Counted from the first letter of the stretch, positions 1-14,391 are shown. The stretch is DNA of 64,000 nucleotides from Auanema rhodensis (GCA_964057225.1 OZ059894.1:1922001-1986000), one strand, 5' to 3'. Translations and numbers: made by a program. Notes: generated by a model from the sequence alone, not told the origin.

Positions 1-40
1 AAAAATTAGTTATGATCGTTTGAAAAATGATGCATTAGTG

Positions 41-70
41 TATGTTGAGTTTCCATGTACACTCAACATA
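41..70. other. Inverted repeat in each monomer (10-bp arms)
   Basis: Arms TATGTTGAGT and ACTCAACATA are perfect reverse complements around a 10-nt loop. The same structure recurs at offset 41-70 in most monomers. In copies with T at offset 70 the outermost pair is lost, leaving 9 bp. Copies with T or C at offset 47 (common after about 53.6 kb) lose a central pair. It could be a protein-binding dyad or just sequence structure; no known binding site is recognised. Confidence 0.6.
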
Positions 71-219
71 GCTTCCAAAAACATTTTGACAAAAATTTTT
101 TCGAAAAATTTCAAAATAATTTAGCAGAAAGTAGATGTTTTTAGATTCCTTTTTTTAAGGCAAAGACGATGGACAATGTTATTCAACGAAAAAATTAATT
201 CTTCAGGGTGAAAATCGAG

Positions 220-241
220 GATATAAGTGTGAACTTATATC
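220..241. other. Inverted repeat in each monomer (8-bp arms)
   Basis: Arms GATATAAG and CTTATATC are perfect reverse complements around a 6-nt loop, repeated at offset 220-241 in nearly all units. The frequent C-to-T change at offset 234 leaves a G-T wobble in a folded strand. The rarer A at offset 235 (copies near 1990, 39803 and 47174) breaks a pair. Confidence 0.55.
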
Positions 242-251
242 AGTTGATATC

Positions 252-318
252 TCGTTGCATTTTTAAGCTAGCGCAAATCTGATAACACAGATCGACGCAG
301 CTTGAAAATACGCATCGA
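252..318. other. 67-nt imperfect hairpin conserved in every monomer
   Basis: Pairing read by eye from the apex: ATCTG 277-281 with CAGAT 288-292 around the loop ATAACA; a 3x3 internal loop; GCG 271-273 with CGC 296-298; a bulged A270; AAGCT 265-269 with AGCTT 299-303; ATTTTT 259-264 with GAAAAT 304-309 (one G-T pair); a 2-nt bulge 310-311; then 252-258 with 312-318. In the more common G255 copies this last helix has 7 pairs including one wobble, giving 26 pairs in all; in T255 copies such as this one position 255 is mismatched. Common variants at 279, 304 and 316 keep pairing or wobble, and the variant at 310 falls in the bulge. Whether it is transcribed is unknown. Confidence 0.6.
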
Positions 319-3300
319 ATGCACTATACTACTTTGAGAAACGCTTAATACAAAAATTAGTTATGATCGTTTGAAAAATGATGCATTAGTGTATGTTGAG
401 TTTCCATGTACACTCAACATAGCTTCCAAAAACATTTTGACAAAAATTTTTTCGAAAAATTTCAGAATAATTTAGCAAAAAGTAGATGTTTTTAGATTTC
501 TTTTCTCAAGGCAAAGACGATGGACAATGTTATTCAACGAAAAAATTAATTCTTCAGGGTGAAAATCGAGGATATAAGTGTGAACTTATATCAGTTGATA
601 TCTCGGTGCATTTTTAAGCTAGCGCAAATCTGATAACACAGATCGACGCAGCTTGAAAATCCGCATCGAATGCACTATACTACTTTGAGAAACGCTTAAT
701 ACAAAAATTAGTTATGATCGTTTGAAAAATGATGCATTAGTGTATGTTGAGTTTCCATGTACACTCAACATTGCTTCCAAAAAAATTTTGACAAAAATTT
801 TTTCGAAAAATTTCAAATTAATTTAGCAGAAAGTATATGTTTTTAGATTTCTTTTTTCAAGGCAAAGACGATGGACAATGTTATTCAACGAAAAAATTAA
901 TTCTTCAGGGTGAAAATCGAGGATATAAGTGTGAATTTATATCAGTTGATATCTCGGTGCATTTTTAAGCTAGCGCAAATCTGATAACACAGATCGACGC
1001 AGCTTGAAAATCCGCATTGAATGCACTATACTACATTGAGGAACGCTTAATACAAAAATTAGTTATGATCGTTTGAAAAATGATGCATTAGTGTATGTTG
1101 AGTTTCCATGTACACTCAACATAGCTTCCAAAAACATTTTGACAAAAATTTTTTCGAAAAATTTCAAAATAATTTAGCAGAAAGTAGATGTTTTTAGATT
1201 CCTTTTTTTAAGGCAAAGACGATGGACAATGTTATTCAACGAAAAAATTAATTCTTCAGGGTGAAAATCGAGGATATAAGTGTGAACTTATATCAGTTGA
1301 TATCTCGGTGCATTTTTAAGCTAGCGCAAATCTGATAACACAGATCGACGCAGCTTGAAAATCCGCATCGAATGCACTATACTACATTGAGGAACGCTTA
1401 ATACAAAAATTAGTTATGATCGTTTGAAAAATGATGCATTAGTGTATGTTGAGTTTCCATGTACACTCAACATAGCTTCCAAAAACATTTTGACAAAACT
1501 TTTTTCGAAAAATTTCAAAATAATTTAGCAGAAAGTAGATGTTTTTAGATTCCTTTTTTTAAGGCAAAGACGACAGACAATGTTATTCAACGAAAAAATT
1601 AATTCTTCAGGGTGAAAATCGAGGATATAAGTGTGAACTTATATCAGTTGATATCTCGTTGCATTTTTAAGCTAGCGCAAATCTGATAACACAGATCGAC
1701 GCAGCTTGAAAATACGCATCGAATGCACTATACTACATTGAGGAACGCTTAATACAAAAATTAGTTATGATCGTTTGAAAAATGATGCATTAGTGTATGT
1801 TGAGTTTCCATGTACACTCAACATAGCTTCCAAAAACATTTTGACAAAAATTTTTTCGAAAAATTTCAAAATAATTTAGCAGAAAGTAGATGTTTTTAGA
1901 TTCCTTTTTTTAAGGCAAAGACGATGGACAATGTTATTCAACGAAAAAATTAATTCTTCAGGGTGAAAATCGAGGATATAAGTGTGAACATATATCAGTT
2001 GATATCTCGGTGCATTTTCAAGCTAACTCAAATCTGATAACACAGATCGACGCAGCTTGAAAATCCGCATCGAATGCACTATACTACATTGAGGAACGCT
2101 TAATACAAAAATTAGTTATGATCGTTTGAAAAATGATGCATTAGTGTATGTTGAGTTTCCATGTACACTCAACATAGCTTCCAAAAACATTTTGACAAAA
2201 ATTTTTTCGAAAAATTTCAAAATAATTTAGCAGAAAGTAGATGTTTTTAGATTCCTTTTTTTAAGGCAAAGACGATGGACAATGTTATTCAACGAAAAAA
2301 TTAATTCTTCAGGGTGAAAATCGAGGATATAAGTGTGAACTTATATCAGTTGATATCTCGGTGCATTTTTAAGCTAGCGCAAATCTGATAACACAGATCG
2401 ACGCAGCTTGAAAATCCGCATCGAATGCACTATACTACTTTGAGAAACGCTTAATACAAAAATTAGTTATGATCGTTTGAAAAATGATGCATTAGTGTAT
2501 GTTGAGTTTCCATGTACACTCAACATAGCTTCCAAAAACATTTTGACAAAATTTTTTTCGAAAAATTTCAAAATAATTTAGCAGAAAGTAGATGTTTTTA
2601 GATTCCTTTTTTTAAGGCAAAGACGACAGACAATGTTATTCAACGAAAAAATTAATTCTTCAGGGTGAAAATCGAGGATATAAGTGTGAACTTATATCAG
2701 TTGATATCTCGGTGCATTTTTAAGCTAGCGCAAATCTGATAACACAGATCGACGCAGCTTGAAAATCCGCATCGAATGCACTATACTACATTGAGGAACG
2801 CTTAATACAAAAATTAGTTATGATCGTTTGAAAAATGATGCATTAGTGTATGTTGAGTTTCCATGTACACTCAACATAGCTTCCAAAAACATTTTGACAA
2901 AAATTTTTTCGAAAAATTTCAAAATAATTTAGCAGAAAGTAGATGTTTTTAGATTCCTTTTTTTAAGGCAAAGACGATGGACAATGTTATTCAACGAAAA
3001 AATTAATTCTTCAGGGTGAAAATCGAGGATATAAGTGTGAACTTATATCAGTTGATATCTCGTTGCATTTTTAAGCTAGCGCAAATCTGATAACACAGAT
3101 CGACGCAGCTTGAAAATACGCATCGAATGCACTATACTACTTTGAGAAACGCTTAATACAAAAATTAGTTATGATCGTTTGAAAAATGATGCATTAGTGT
3201 ATGTTGAGTTTCCATGTACACTCAACATAGCTTCCAAAAACATTTTGACAAAAATTTTTTCGAAAAATTTCAGAATAATTTAGCAAAAAGTAGATGTTTT

Positions 3301-6300
3301 TAGATTTCTTTTCTCAAGGCAAAGACGATGGACAATGTTATTCAACGAAAAAATTAATTCTTCAGGGTGAAAATCGAGGATATAAGTGTGAACTTATATC
3401 AGTTGATATCTCGGTGCATTTTTAAGCTAGCGCAAATCTGATAACACAGATCGACGCAGCTTGAAAATCCGCATCGAATGCACTATACTACTTTGAGAAA
3501 CGCTTAATACAAAAATTAGTTATGATCGTTTGAAAAATGATGCATTAGTGTATGTTGAGTTTCCATGTACACTCAACATTGCTTCCAAAAAAATTTTGAC
3601 AAAAATTTTTTCGAAAAATTTCAAATTAATTTAGCAGAAAGTATATGTTTTTAGATTTCTTTTTTCAAGGCAAAGACGATGGACAATGTTATTCAACGAA
3701 AAAATTAATTCTTCAGGGTGAAAATCGAGGATATAAGTGTGAATTTATATCAGTTGATATCTCGGTGCATTTTTAAGCTAGCGCAAATCTGATAACACAG
3801 ATCGACGCAGCTTGAAAATCCGCATTGAATGCACTATACTACATTGAGGAACGCTTAATACAAAAATTAGTTATGATCGTTTGAAAAATGATGCATTAGT
3901 GTATGTTGAGTTTCCATGTACACTCAACATAGCTTCCAAAAACATTTTGACAAAAATTTTTTCGAAAAATTTCAAAATAATTTAGCAGAAAGTAGATGTT
4001 TTTAGATTCCTTTTTTTAAGGCAAAGACGATGGACAATGTTATTCAACGAAAAAATTAATTCTTCAGGGTGAAAATCGAGAATATAAGTGTGAACTTATA
4101 TCAGTTGATATCTCGGTGCATTTTTAAGCTAGCGCAAATCTGATAACACAGATCGACGCAGCTTGAAAATCCGCATCGAATGCACTATACTACATTGAGG
4201 AACGCTTAATACAAAAATTAGTTATGATCGTTTGAAAAATGATGCATTAGTGTATGTTGAGTTTCCATGTACACTCAACATAGCTTCCAAAAACATTTTG
4301 ACAAAACTTTTTTCGAAAAATTTCAAAATAATTTAGCAGAAAGTAGATGTTTTTAGATTCCTTTTTTTAAGGCAAAGACGATGGACAATGTTATTCAACG
4401 AAAAAATTAATTCTTCAGGGTGAAAATCGAGGATATAAGTGTGAACTTATATCAGTTGATATCTCGGTGCATTTTTAAGCTAGCGCAAATCTGATAACAC
4501 AGATCGACGCAGCTTGAAAATCCGCATCGAATGCACTATACTACTTTGAGAAACGCTTAATACAAAAATTAGTTATGATCGTTTGAAAAATGATGCATTA
4601 GTGTATGTTGAGTTTCCATGTACACTCAACATAGCTTCCAAAAACATTTTGACAAAATTTTTTTCGAAAAATTTCAAAATAATTTAGCAGAAAGTAGATG
4701 TTTTTAGATTCCTTTTTTTAAGGCAAAGACGATGGACAATGTTATTCAACGAAAAAATTAATTCTTCAGGGTGAAAATCGAGGATATAAGTGTGAACTTA
4801 TATCAGTTGATATCTCGGTGCATTTTTAAGCTAGCGCAAATCTGATAACACAGATCGACGCAGCTTGAAAATCCGCATCGAATGCACTATACTACTTTGA
4901 GAAACGCTTAATACAAAAATTAGTTATGATCGTTTGAAAAATGATGCATTAGTGTATGTTGAGTTTCCATGTACACTCAACATAGCTTCCAAAAACATTT
5001 TGACAAAATTTTTTTCGAAAAATTTCAAAATAATTTAGCAGAAAGTAGATGTTTTTAGATTCCTTTTTTTAAGGCAAAGACGATGGACAATGTTATTCAA
5101 CGAAAAAATTAATTCTTCAGGGTGAAAATCGAGGATATAAGTGTGAACTTATATCAGTTGATATCTCGGTGCATTTTTAAGCTAGCGCAAATCTGATAAC
5201 ACAGATCGACGCAGCTTGAAAATCCGCATCGAATGCACTATACTACATTGAGAAACGCTTAATACAAAAATTAGTTATGATCGTTTGAAAAATGATGCAT
5301 TAGTTTATGTTGAGTTTCCATGTACACTCAACATTGCTTCCAAAAACATTTTGACAAAAATTTTTTCGAAAAATTTCAAAATAATTTAGCAAAAAGTAGA
5401 TGTTTTTAGATTCCTTTTTTCAAGGCGAAGACGATGGACATTGTTATTCAACGAAAAAATTAATTCTTCAGGGTGAAAATCGAGGATATAAGTGTGAACT
5501 TATATCAGTTGATATCTCGGTGCATTTTTAAGCTAGCGCAAATCTGATAACACAGATCGACGCAGCTTGAAAATCCGCATCGAATGCACTATACTACATT
5601 GAGGAACGCTTAATACAAAAATTAGTTATGATCGTTTGAAAAATGATGCATTAGTGTATGTTGAGTTTCCATGTACACTCAACATAGCTTCCAAAAACAT
5701 TTTGACAAAAATTTTTTCGAAAAATTTCAAAATAATTTAGCAGAAAGTAGATGTTTTTAGATTCCTTTTTTTAAGGCAAAGACGATGGACAATGTTATTC
5801 AACGAAAAAATTAATTCTTCAGGGTGAAAATCGAGGATATAAGTGTGAACTTATATCAGTTGATATCTCGGTGCATTTTTAAGCTAGCGCAAATCTGATA
5901 ACACAGATCGACGCAGCTTGAAAATCCGCATCGAATGCACTATACTACATTGAGGAACGCTTAATACAAAAATTAGTTATGATCGTTTGAAAAATGATGC
6001 ATTAGTGTATGTTGAGTTTCCATGTACACTCAACATAGCTTCCAAAAACATTTTGACAAAAATTTTTTCGAAAAATTTCAAAATAATTTAGCAGAAAGTA
6101 GATGTTTTTAGATTCCTTTTTTTAAGGCAAAGACGATGGACAATGTTATTCAACGAAAAAATTAATTCTTCAGGGTGAAAATCGAGGATATAAGTGTGAA
6201 CTTATATCAGTTGATATCTCGGTGCATTTTTAAGCTAGCGCAAATCTGATAACACAGATCGACGCAGCTTGAAAATCCGCATCGAATGCACTATACTACA

Positions 6301-9300
6301 TTGAGGAACGCTTAATACAAAAATTAGTTATGATCGTTTGAAAAATGATGCATTAGTGTATGTTGAGTTTCCATGTACACTCAACATAGCTTCCAAAAAC
6401 ATTTTGACAAAAATTTTTTCGAAAAATTTCAAAATAATTTAGCAGAAAGTAGATGTTTTTAGATTCCTTTTTTTAAGGCAAAGACGATGGACAATGTTAT
6501 TCAACGAAAAAATTAATTCTTCAGGGTGAAAATCGAGGATATAAGTGTGAACTTATATCAGTTGATATCTCGGTGCATTTTTAAGCTAGCGCAAATCTGA
6601 TAACACAGATCGACGCAGCTTGAAAATCCGCATCGAATGCACTATACTACTTTGAGAAACGCTTAATACAAAAATTAGTTATGATCGTTTGAAAAATGAT
6701 GCATTAGTGTATGTTGAGTTTCCATGTACACTCAACATAGCTTCCAAAAACATTTTGACAAAATTTTTTTCGAAAAATTTCAAAATAATTTAGCAGAAAG
6801 TAGATGTTTTTAGATTCCTTTTTTTAAGGCAAAGACGACAGACAATGTTATTCAACGAAAAAATTAATTCTTCAGGGTGAAAATCGAGGATATAAGTGTG
6901 AACTTATATCAGTTGATATCTCGGTGCATTTTTAAGCTAGCGCAAATCTGATAACACAGATCGACGCAGCTTAAAAATCCGCATCGAATGCACTATACTA
7001 CATTGAGGAACGCTTAATACAAAAATTAGTTATGATCGTTTGAAAAATGATGCATTAGTGTATGTTGAGTTTCCATGTACACTCAACATAGCTTCCAAAA
7101 ACATTTTGACAAAAATTTTTTCGAAAAATTTCAGAATAATTTAGCAAAAAGTAGATGTTTTTAGATTTCTTCTCTCAAGGCAAAGACGATGGACAATGTT
7201 ATTCAACGAAAAAATTAATTCTTCAGGGTGAAAATCGAGGATATAAGTGTGAACTTATATCAGTTGATATCTCGGTGCATTTTTAAGCTAGCGCAAATCT
7301 GATAACACAGATCGACGCAGCTTGAAAATCCGCATCGAATGCACTATACTACATTGAGAAACGCTTAATACAAAAATTAGTTATGATCGTTTGAAAAATG
7401 ATGCATTAGTGTATGTTGAGTTTCCATGTACACTCAACATAGCTTCCAAAAACATTTTGACAAAAATTTTTTCGAAAAATTTCAAAATAATTTAGCAGAA
7501 AGTAGATGTTTTTAGATTCCTTTTTTTAAGGCAAAGACGATGGACAATGTTATTCAACGAAAAAATTAATTCTTCAGGGTGAAAATCGAGGATATAAGTG
7601 TGAACTTATATCAGTTGATATCTCGGTGCATTTTTAAGCTAGCGCAAATCTGATAACACAGATCGACGCAGCTTGAAAATACGCATCGAATGCACTATAC
7701 TACTTTAAGAAACGCTTAATACAAAAATTAGTTATGATCGTTTGAAAAATGATGCATTAGTGTATGTTGAGTTTCCATGTACACTCAACATAGCTTCCAA
7801 AAACATTTTGACAAAAATTTTTTCGAAAAATTTCGAAATAATTTAGCAGAAAGTAGATGTTTTTAGATTCCTTTTTTTAAGGCAAAGACGATGGACAATG
7901 TTATTCAACGAAAAAATTAATTCTTCAGGGTGAAAATCGAGGATATAAGTGTGAACTTATATCAGTTGATATCTCGGTGCATTTTTAAGCTAGCGCAAAT
8001 CTGATAACACAGATCGACGCAGCTTAAAAATCCGCATCGAATGCACTATACTACATTGAGGAACGCTTAATACAAAAATTAGTTATGATCGTTTGAAAAA
8101 TGATGCATTAGTGTATGTTGAGTTTCCATGTACACTCAACATAGCTTCCAAAAACATTTTGACAAAAATTTTTTCGAAAAATTTCAAAATAATTTAGCAG
8201 AAAGTAGATGTTTTTAGATTCCTTTTTTTAAGGCAAAGACGATGGACAATGTTATTCAACGAAAAAATTAATTCTTCAGGGTGAAAATCGAGGATATAAG
8301 TGTGAACTTATATCAGTTGATATCTCGGTGCATTTTTAAGCTAGCGCAAATCTGATAACACAGATCGACGCAGCTTGAAAATCCGCATCGAATGCACTAT
8401 ACTACATTGAGGAACGCTTAATACAAAAATTAGTTATGATCGTTTGAAAAATGATGCATTAGTGTATGTTGAGTTTCCATGTACACTCAACATAGCTTCC
8501 AAAAACATTTTGACAAAAATTTTTTCGAAAAATTTCAAAATAATTTAGCAGAAAGTAGATGTTTTTAGATTCCTTTTTTTAAGGCAAAGACGATGGACAA
8601 TGTTATTCAACGAAAAAATTAATTCTTCAGGGTGAAAATCGAGGATATAAGTGTGAACTTATATCAGTTGATATCTCGGTGCATTTTTAAGCTAGCGCAA
8701 ATCTGATAACACAGATCGACGCAGCTTGAAAATCCGCATCGAATGCACTATACTACTTTGAGAAACGCTTAATACAAAAATTAGTTATGATCGTTTGAAA
8801 AATGATGCATTAGTGTATGTTGAGTTTCCATGTACACTCAACATAGCTTCCAAAAACATTTTGACAAAATTTTTTTCGAAAAATTTCAAAATAATTTAGC
8901 AGAAAGTAGATGTTTTTAGATTCCTTTTTTTAAGGCAAAGACGACAGACAATGTTATTCAACGAAAAAATTAATTCTTCAGGGTGAAAATCGAGGATATA
9001 AGTGTGAACTTATATCAGTTGATATCTCGGTGCATTTTTAAGCTAGCGCAAATCTGATAACACAGATCGACGCAGCTTAAAAATCCGCATCGAATGCACT
9101 ATACTACATTGAGGAACGCTTAATACAAAAATTAGTTATGATCGTTTGAAAAATGATGCATTAGTGTATGTTGAGTTTCCATGTACACTCAACATAGCTT
9201 CCAAAAACATTTTGACAAAAATTTTTTCGAAAAATTTCAGAATAATTTAGCAAAAAGTAGATGTTTTTAGATTTCTTTTCTCAAGGCAAAGACGATGGAC

Positions 9301-12285
9301 AATGTTATTCAACGAAAAAATTAATTCTTCAGGGTGAAAATCGAGGATATAAGTGTGAACTTATATCAGTTGATATCTCGGTGCATTTTTAAGCTAGCGC
9401 AAATCTGATAACACAGATCGACGCAGCTTGAAAATCCGCATCGAATGCACTATACTACATTGAGAAACGCTTAATACAAAAATTAGTTATGATCGTTTGA
9501 AAAATGATGCATTAGTGTATGTTGAGTTTCCATGTACACTCAACATAGCTTCCAAAAACATTTTGACAAAAATTTTTTCGAAAAATTTCAAAATAATTTA
9601 GCAGAAAGTAGATGTTTTTAGATTCCTTTTTTTAAGGCAAAGACGACAGACAATGTTATTCAACGAAAAAATTAATTCTTCAGGGTGAAAATCGAGGATA
9701 TAAGTGTGAACTTATATCAGTTGATATCTCGGTGCATTTTTAAGCTAGCGCAAATCTGATAACACAGATCGACGCAGCTTAAAAATCCGCATCGAATGCA
9801 CTATACTACATTGAGGAACGCTTAATACAAAAATTAGTTATGATCGTTTGAAAAATGATGCATTAGTGTATGTTGAGTTTCCATGTACACTCAACATAGC
9901 TTCCAAAAACATTTTGACAAAAATTTTTTCGAAAAATTTCAGAATAATTTAGCAAAAAGTAGATGTTTTTAGATTTCTTTTCTCAAGGCAAAGACGATGG
10001 ACAATGTTATTCAACGAAAAAATTAATTCTTCAGGGTGAAAATCGAGGATATAAGTGTGAACTTATATCAGTTGATATCTCGGTGCATTTTTAAGCTAGC
10101 GCAAATCTGATAACACAGATCGACGCAGCTTGAAAATCCGCATCGAATGCACTATACTACATTGAGAAACGCTTAATACAAAAATTAGTTATGATCGTTT
10201 GAAAAATGATGCATTAGTGTATGTTGAGTTTCCATGTACACTCAACATAGCTTCCAAAAACATTTTGACAAAAATTTTTTCGAAAAATTTCAAAATAATT
10301 TAGCAGAAAGTAGATGTTTTTAGATTCCTTTTTTTAAGGCAAAGACGATGGACAATGTTATTCAACGAAAAAATTAATTCTTCAGGGTGAAAATCGAGGA
10401 TATAAGTGTGAACTTATATCAGTTGATATCTCGGTGCATTTTTAAGCTAGCGCAAATCTGATAACACAGATCGACGCAGCTTGAAAATACGCATCGAATG
10501 CACTATACTACTTTGAGAAACGCTTAATACAAAAATTAGTTATGATCGTTTGAAAAATGATGCATTAGTGTATGTTGAGTTTCCATGTACACTCAACATA
10601 GCTTCCAAAAACATTTTGACAAAAATTTTTTCGAAAAATTTCGAAATAATTTAGCAGAAAGTAGATGTTTTTAGATTCCTTTTTTTAAGGCAAAGACGAT
10701 GGACAATGTTATTCAACGAAAAAATTAATTCTTCAGGGTGAAAATCGAGGATATAAGTGTGAACTTATATCAGTTGATATCTCGGTGCATTTTTAAGCTA
10801 GCGCAAATCTGATAACACAGATCGACGCAGCTTAAAAATCCGCATCGAATGCACTATACTACATTGAGGAACGCTTAATACAAAAATTAGTTATGATCGT
10901 TTGAAAAATGATGCATTAGTGTATGTTGAGTTTCCATGTACACTCAACATAGCTTCCAAAAACATTTTGACAAAAATTTTTTCGAAAAATTTCAAAATAA
11001 TTTAGCAGAAAGTAGATGTTTTTAGATTCCTTTTTTTAAGGCAAAGACGATGGACAATGTTATTCAACGAAAAAATTAATTCTTCAGGGTGAAAATCGAG
11101 GATATAAGTGTGAACTTATATCAGTTGATATCTCGGTGCATTTTTAAGCTAGCGCAAATCTGATAACACAGATCGACGTAGCTTGAAAATACGCATCGAA
11201 TGCACTATACTACTTTGAGAAACGCTTAATACAAAAATTAGTTATGATCGTTTGAAAAATGATGCATTAGTGTATGTTGAGTTTCCATGTACACTCAACA
11301 TAGCTTCCAAAAACATTTTGACAAAAATTTTTTCGAAAAATTTCAAAATAATTTAGCAAAAAGTAGATGTTTTTAGATTCCTTTTTTCAAGGCAAAGACG
11401 ATGGACAATGTTATTCAACAAAAAAATTAATTCTTCAGGGTGAAAATCGAGGATATAAGTGTGAACTTATCTCAGTTGATATCTCGGTGCATTTTTAAGC
11501 TAGCGCAAATCTGATAACACAGATCGACGCAGCTTGAAAATCCGCATCGAATGCACTATACTACATTGAGGAACGCTTAATACAAAAATTAGTTATGATC
11601 GTTTGAAAAATGATGCATTAGTGTATGTTGAGTTTCCATGTACACTCAACATAGCTTCCAAAAACATTTTGACAAAAATTTTTTCGAAAAATTTCAAAAT
11701 AATTTAGCAAAAAGTAGATGTTTTTAGATTCCTTTTTTCAAGGCAAAGACGATGGACAATGTTATTCAACAAAAAAATTAATTCTTCAGGGTGAAAATCG
11801 AGGATATAAGTGTGAACTTATCTCAGTTGATATCTCGGTGTATTTTTAAGCTAGCGCAAATCTGATAACACAGATCGACGCAGCTTGAAAATCCGCATCG
11901 AATGCACTATACTACTTTGAGAAACGCTTAATACAAAAATTAGTTATGATCGTTTGAAAAATGATGCATTAGTGTATGTTGAGTTTCCATGTACACTCAA
12001 CATTGCTTCCAAAAACATTTTGACAAAAATTTTTTCGAAAAATTTCAAATTAATTTAGCAGAAAGTATATGTTTTTAGATTCCTTTTTTCAAGGCAAAGA
12101 CGATGGACAATGTTATTCAACGAAAAAATTAATTCTTCAGGGTGAAAATCGAGGATATAAGTGTGAATTTATATCAGTTGATATCTCGGTGCATTTTTAA
12201 GCTAGCGCAAATCTGATAACACAGATCGACGCAGCTTAAAAATCCGCATCGAATGCACTATACTACATTGAGGAACGCTTAATAC

Positions 12286-13689
12286 AAAAATTAGTTATGA
12301 TCGTTTGAAAAATGATGCATTAGTGTATGTTGAGTTTCCATGTACACTCAAAATAGCTTCCAAAAACATTTTGACAAAAATTTTTTCGAAAAATTTCAGA
12401 ATAATTTAGCAAAAAGTAGATGTTTTTAGATTTCTTTTCTCAAGGCAAAGACGATGGACAATGTTATTCAACGAAAAAATTAATTCTTCAGGGTGAAAAT
12501 CGAGGATATAAGTGTAAACTTATATCAGTTGATATCTCGGTGCATTTTTAAGCTAGCGCAAATCTGATAACACAGATCGACGCAGCTTGAAAATCCGCAT
12601 CGAATGCACTATACTACTTTGAGAAACGCTTAATACAAAAATCAGTTATGATCGTTTGAAAAATGATGCATTAGTGTATGTTGAGTTTCCATGTACACTC
12701 AACATTGCTTCCAAAAACATTTTGACAAAAATTTTTTCGAAAAATTTCAAATTAATTTAGCAAAAAGTAGATGTTTTTAGATTCCTTTTTTCAAGGCGAA
12801 GACGATGGACAATGTTATTCAACGAAAAAATTAATTCTTCAGGGTGAAAATCGAGGATATAAGTGTGAATTTATATCAGTTGATATCTCGGTGCATTTTT
12901 AAGCTAGCGCAAATCTGATAACACAGATCGACGCAGCTTAAAAATCCGCATCGAATGCACTATACTACATTGAGGAACGCTTAATACAAAAATTAGTTAT
13001 GATCGTTTGAAAAATGATGCATTAGTGTATGTTGAGTTTCCATGTACACTCAAAATAGCTTCCAAAAACATTTTGACAAAAATTTTTTCGAAAAATTTCA
13101 GAATAATTTAGCAAAAAGTAGATGTTTTTAGATTTCTTTTCTCAAGGCAAAGACGATGGACAATGTTATTCAACGAAAAAATTAATTCTTCAGGGTGAAA
13201 ATCGAGGATATAAGTGTAAACTTATATCAGTTGATATCTCGGTGCATTTTTAAGCTAGCGCAAATCTGATAACACAGATCGACGCAGCTTGAAAATCCGC
13301 ATCGAATGCACTATACTACTTTGAGAAACGCTTAATACAAAAATCAGTTATGATCGTTTGAAAAATGATGCATTAGTGTATGTTGAGTTTCCATGTACAC
13401 TCAACATTGCTTCCAAAAACATTTTGACCAAAATTTTTTCGAAAAATTTCAAAATAATTTAGCAAAAAGTAGATGTTTTTAGATTCCTTTTTTCAAGGCG
13501 AAGACGATGGACATTGTTATTCAACGAAAAAATTAATTCTTCAGGGTGAAAATCGAGGATATAAGTGTGAACTTATATCAGTTGATATCTCGGTGCATTT
13601 TTAAGCTAGCGCAAATCTGATAACACAGATCGACGCAGCTTGAAAATCCGCATCGAATGCACTATACTACATTGAGAAACGCTTAATAC
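12286..13689. repeat. Locally duplicated dimer (702 bp x 2)
   Basis: Units 12286-12987 and 12988-13689 share the rare changes CTCAAAATAGC and GTGTAAACTT in their first monomer and AATCAGTT at the start of the second. The second monomers differ slightly (AAATTAA against AAAATAA, and GACAATG against GACATTG), so one of them has since been altered or converted. Confidence 0.7.
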
Positions 13690-14391
13690 AAAAATTAGTT
13701 ATGATCGTTTGAAAAATGATGCATTAGTGTATGTTGAGTTTCCATGTACACTCAACATAGCTTCCAAAAACATTTTGACAAAAATTTTTTCGAAAAATTT
13801 CAAAATAATTTAGCAGAAAGTAGATGTTTTTAGATTCCTTTTTTTAAGGCAAAGACGATGGACAATGTTATTCAACGAAAAAATTAATTCTTCAGGGTGA
13901 AAATCGAGGATATAAGTGTGAACTTATATCAGTTGATATCTCGTTGCATTTTTAAGCTAGCGCAAATCTGATAACACAGATCGACGCAGCTTGAAAATAC
14001 GCATCGAATGCACTATACTACTTTGAGAAACGCTTAATACAAAAATTAGTTATGATCGTTTGAAAAATGATGCATTAGTGTATGTTGAGTTTCCATGTAC
14101 ACTCAACATAGCTTCCAAAAACATTTTGACAAAAATTTTTTCGAAAAATTTCAGAATAATTTAGCAAAAAGTAGATGTTTTTAGATTTCTTTTCTCAAGG
14201 CAAAGACGATGGACAATGTTATTCAACGAAAAAATTAATTCTTCAGGGTGAAAATCGAGGATATAAGTGTGAACTTATATCAGTTGATATCTCGGTGCAT
14301 TTTTAAGCTAGCGCAAATCTGATAACACAGATCGACGCAGCTTGAAAATCCGCATCGAATGCACTATACTACTTTGAGAAACGCTTAATAC

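Larger units (their letters stand above)
1..351. repeat. Representative satellite monomer (type with T255 and A310)
   Basis: First complete unit, used here as the offset reference. Notable parts are an inverted repeat at 41-70 (10-bp arms, 10-nt loop), a short self-complementary T5-CG-A5 stretch at 97-108, an inverted repeat at 220-241 (8-bp arms, 6-nt loop), and a long imperfect hairpin at 252-318. Long A and T runs lie around offsets 80-120 and 190-200. I found no convincing RNA polymerase III A or B box and no hammerhead ribozyme core. The two halves of the unit do not resemble each other, so it is not an obvious dimer of a shorter repeat. Confidence 0.85.
1..4212. repeat. Higher-order repeat, 8-monomer spacing (1-1404 and 2809-4212)
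   Basis: The four monomers at 1, 352, 703 and 1054 carry the same ordered set of diagnostic variants as those at 2809, 3160, 3511 and 3862, a shift of 2808 bp or eight units. The order is T255/A310 type; then a type with AGAATAA and TTTCTTTTCTC; then a type with CATTGCTTCC followed by seven A; then the common type. The fifth unit of each set (1405 and 4213) shares an ACAAAACTTTT variant but differs downstream, so the match ends inside a monomer. Confidence 0.7.

Noticed and set aside
252-318. tRNA-like or hammerhead-ribozyme element in the monomer
   Set aside because: No cloverleaf with A and B boxes, and no CTGATGA...GAAA core on either strand. CTGATAACAC is only superficially similar.
1-351. 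Repetitive protein gene, because 351 is a multiple of three
   Set aside because: Stops occur in every frame within each unit, so no frame runs through even one monomer.
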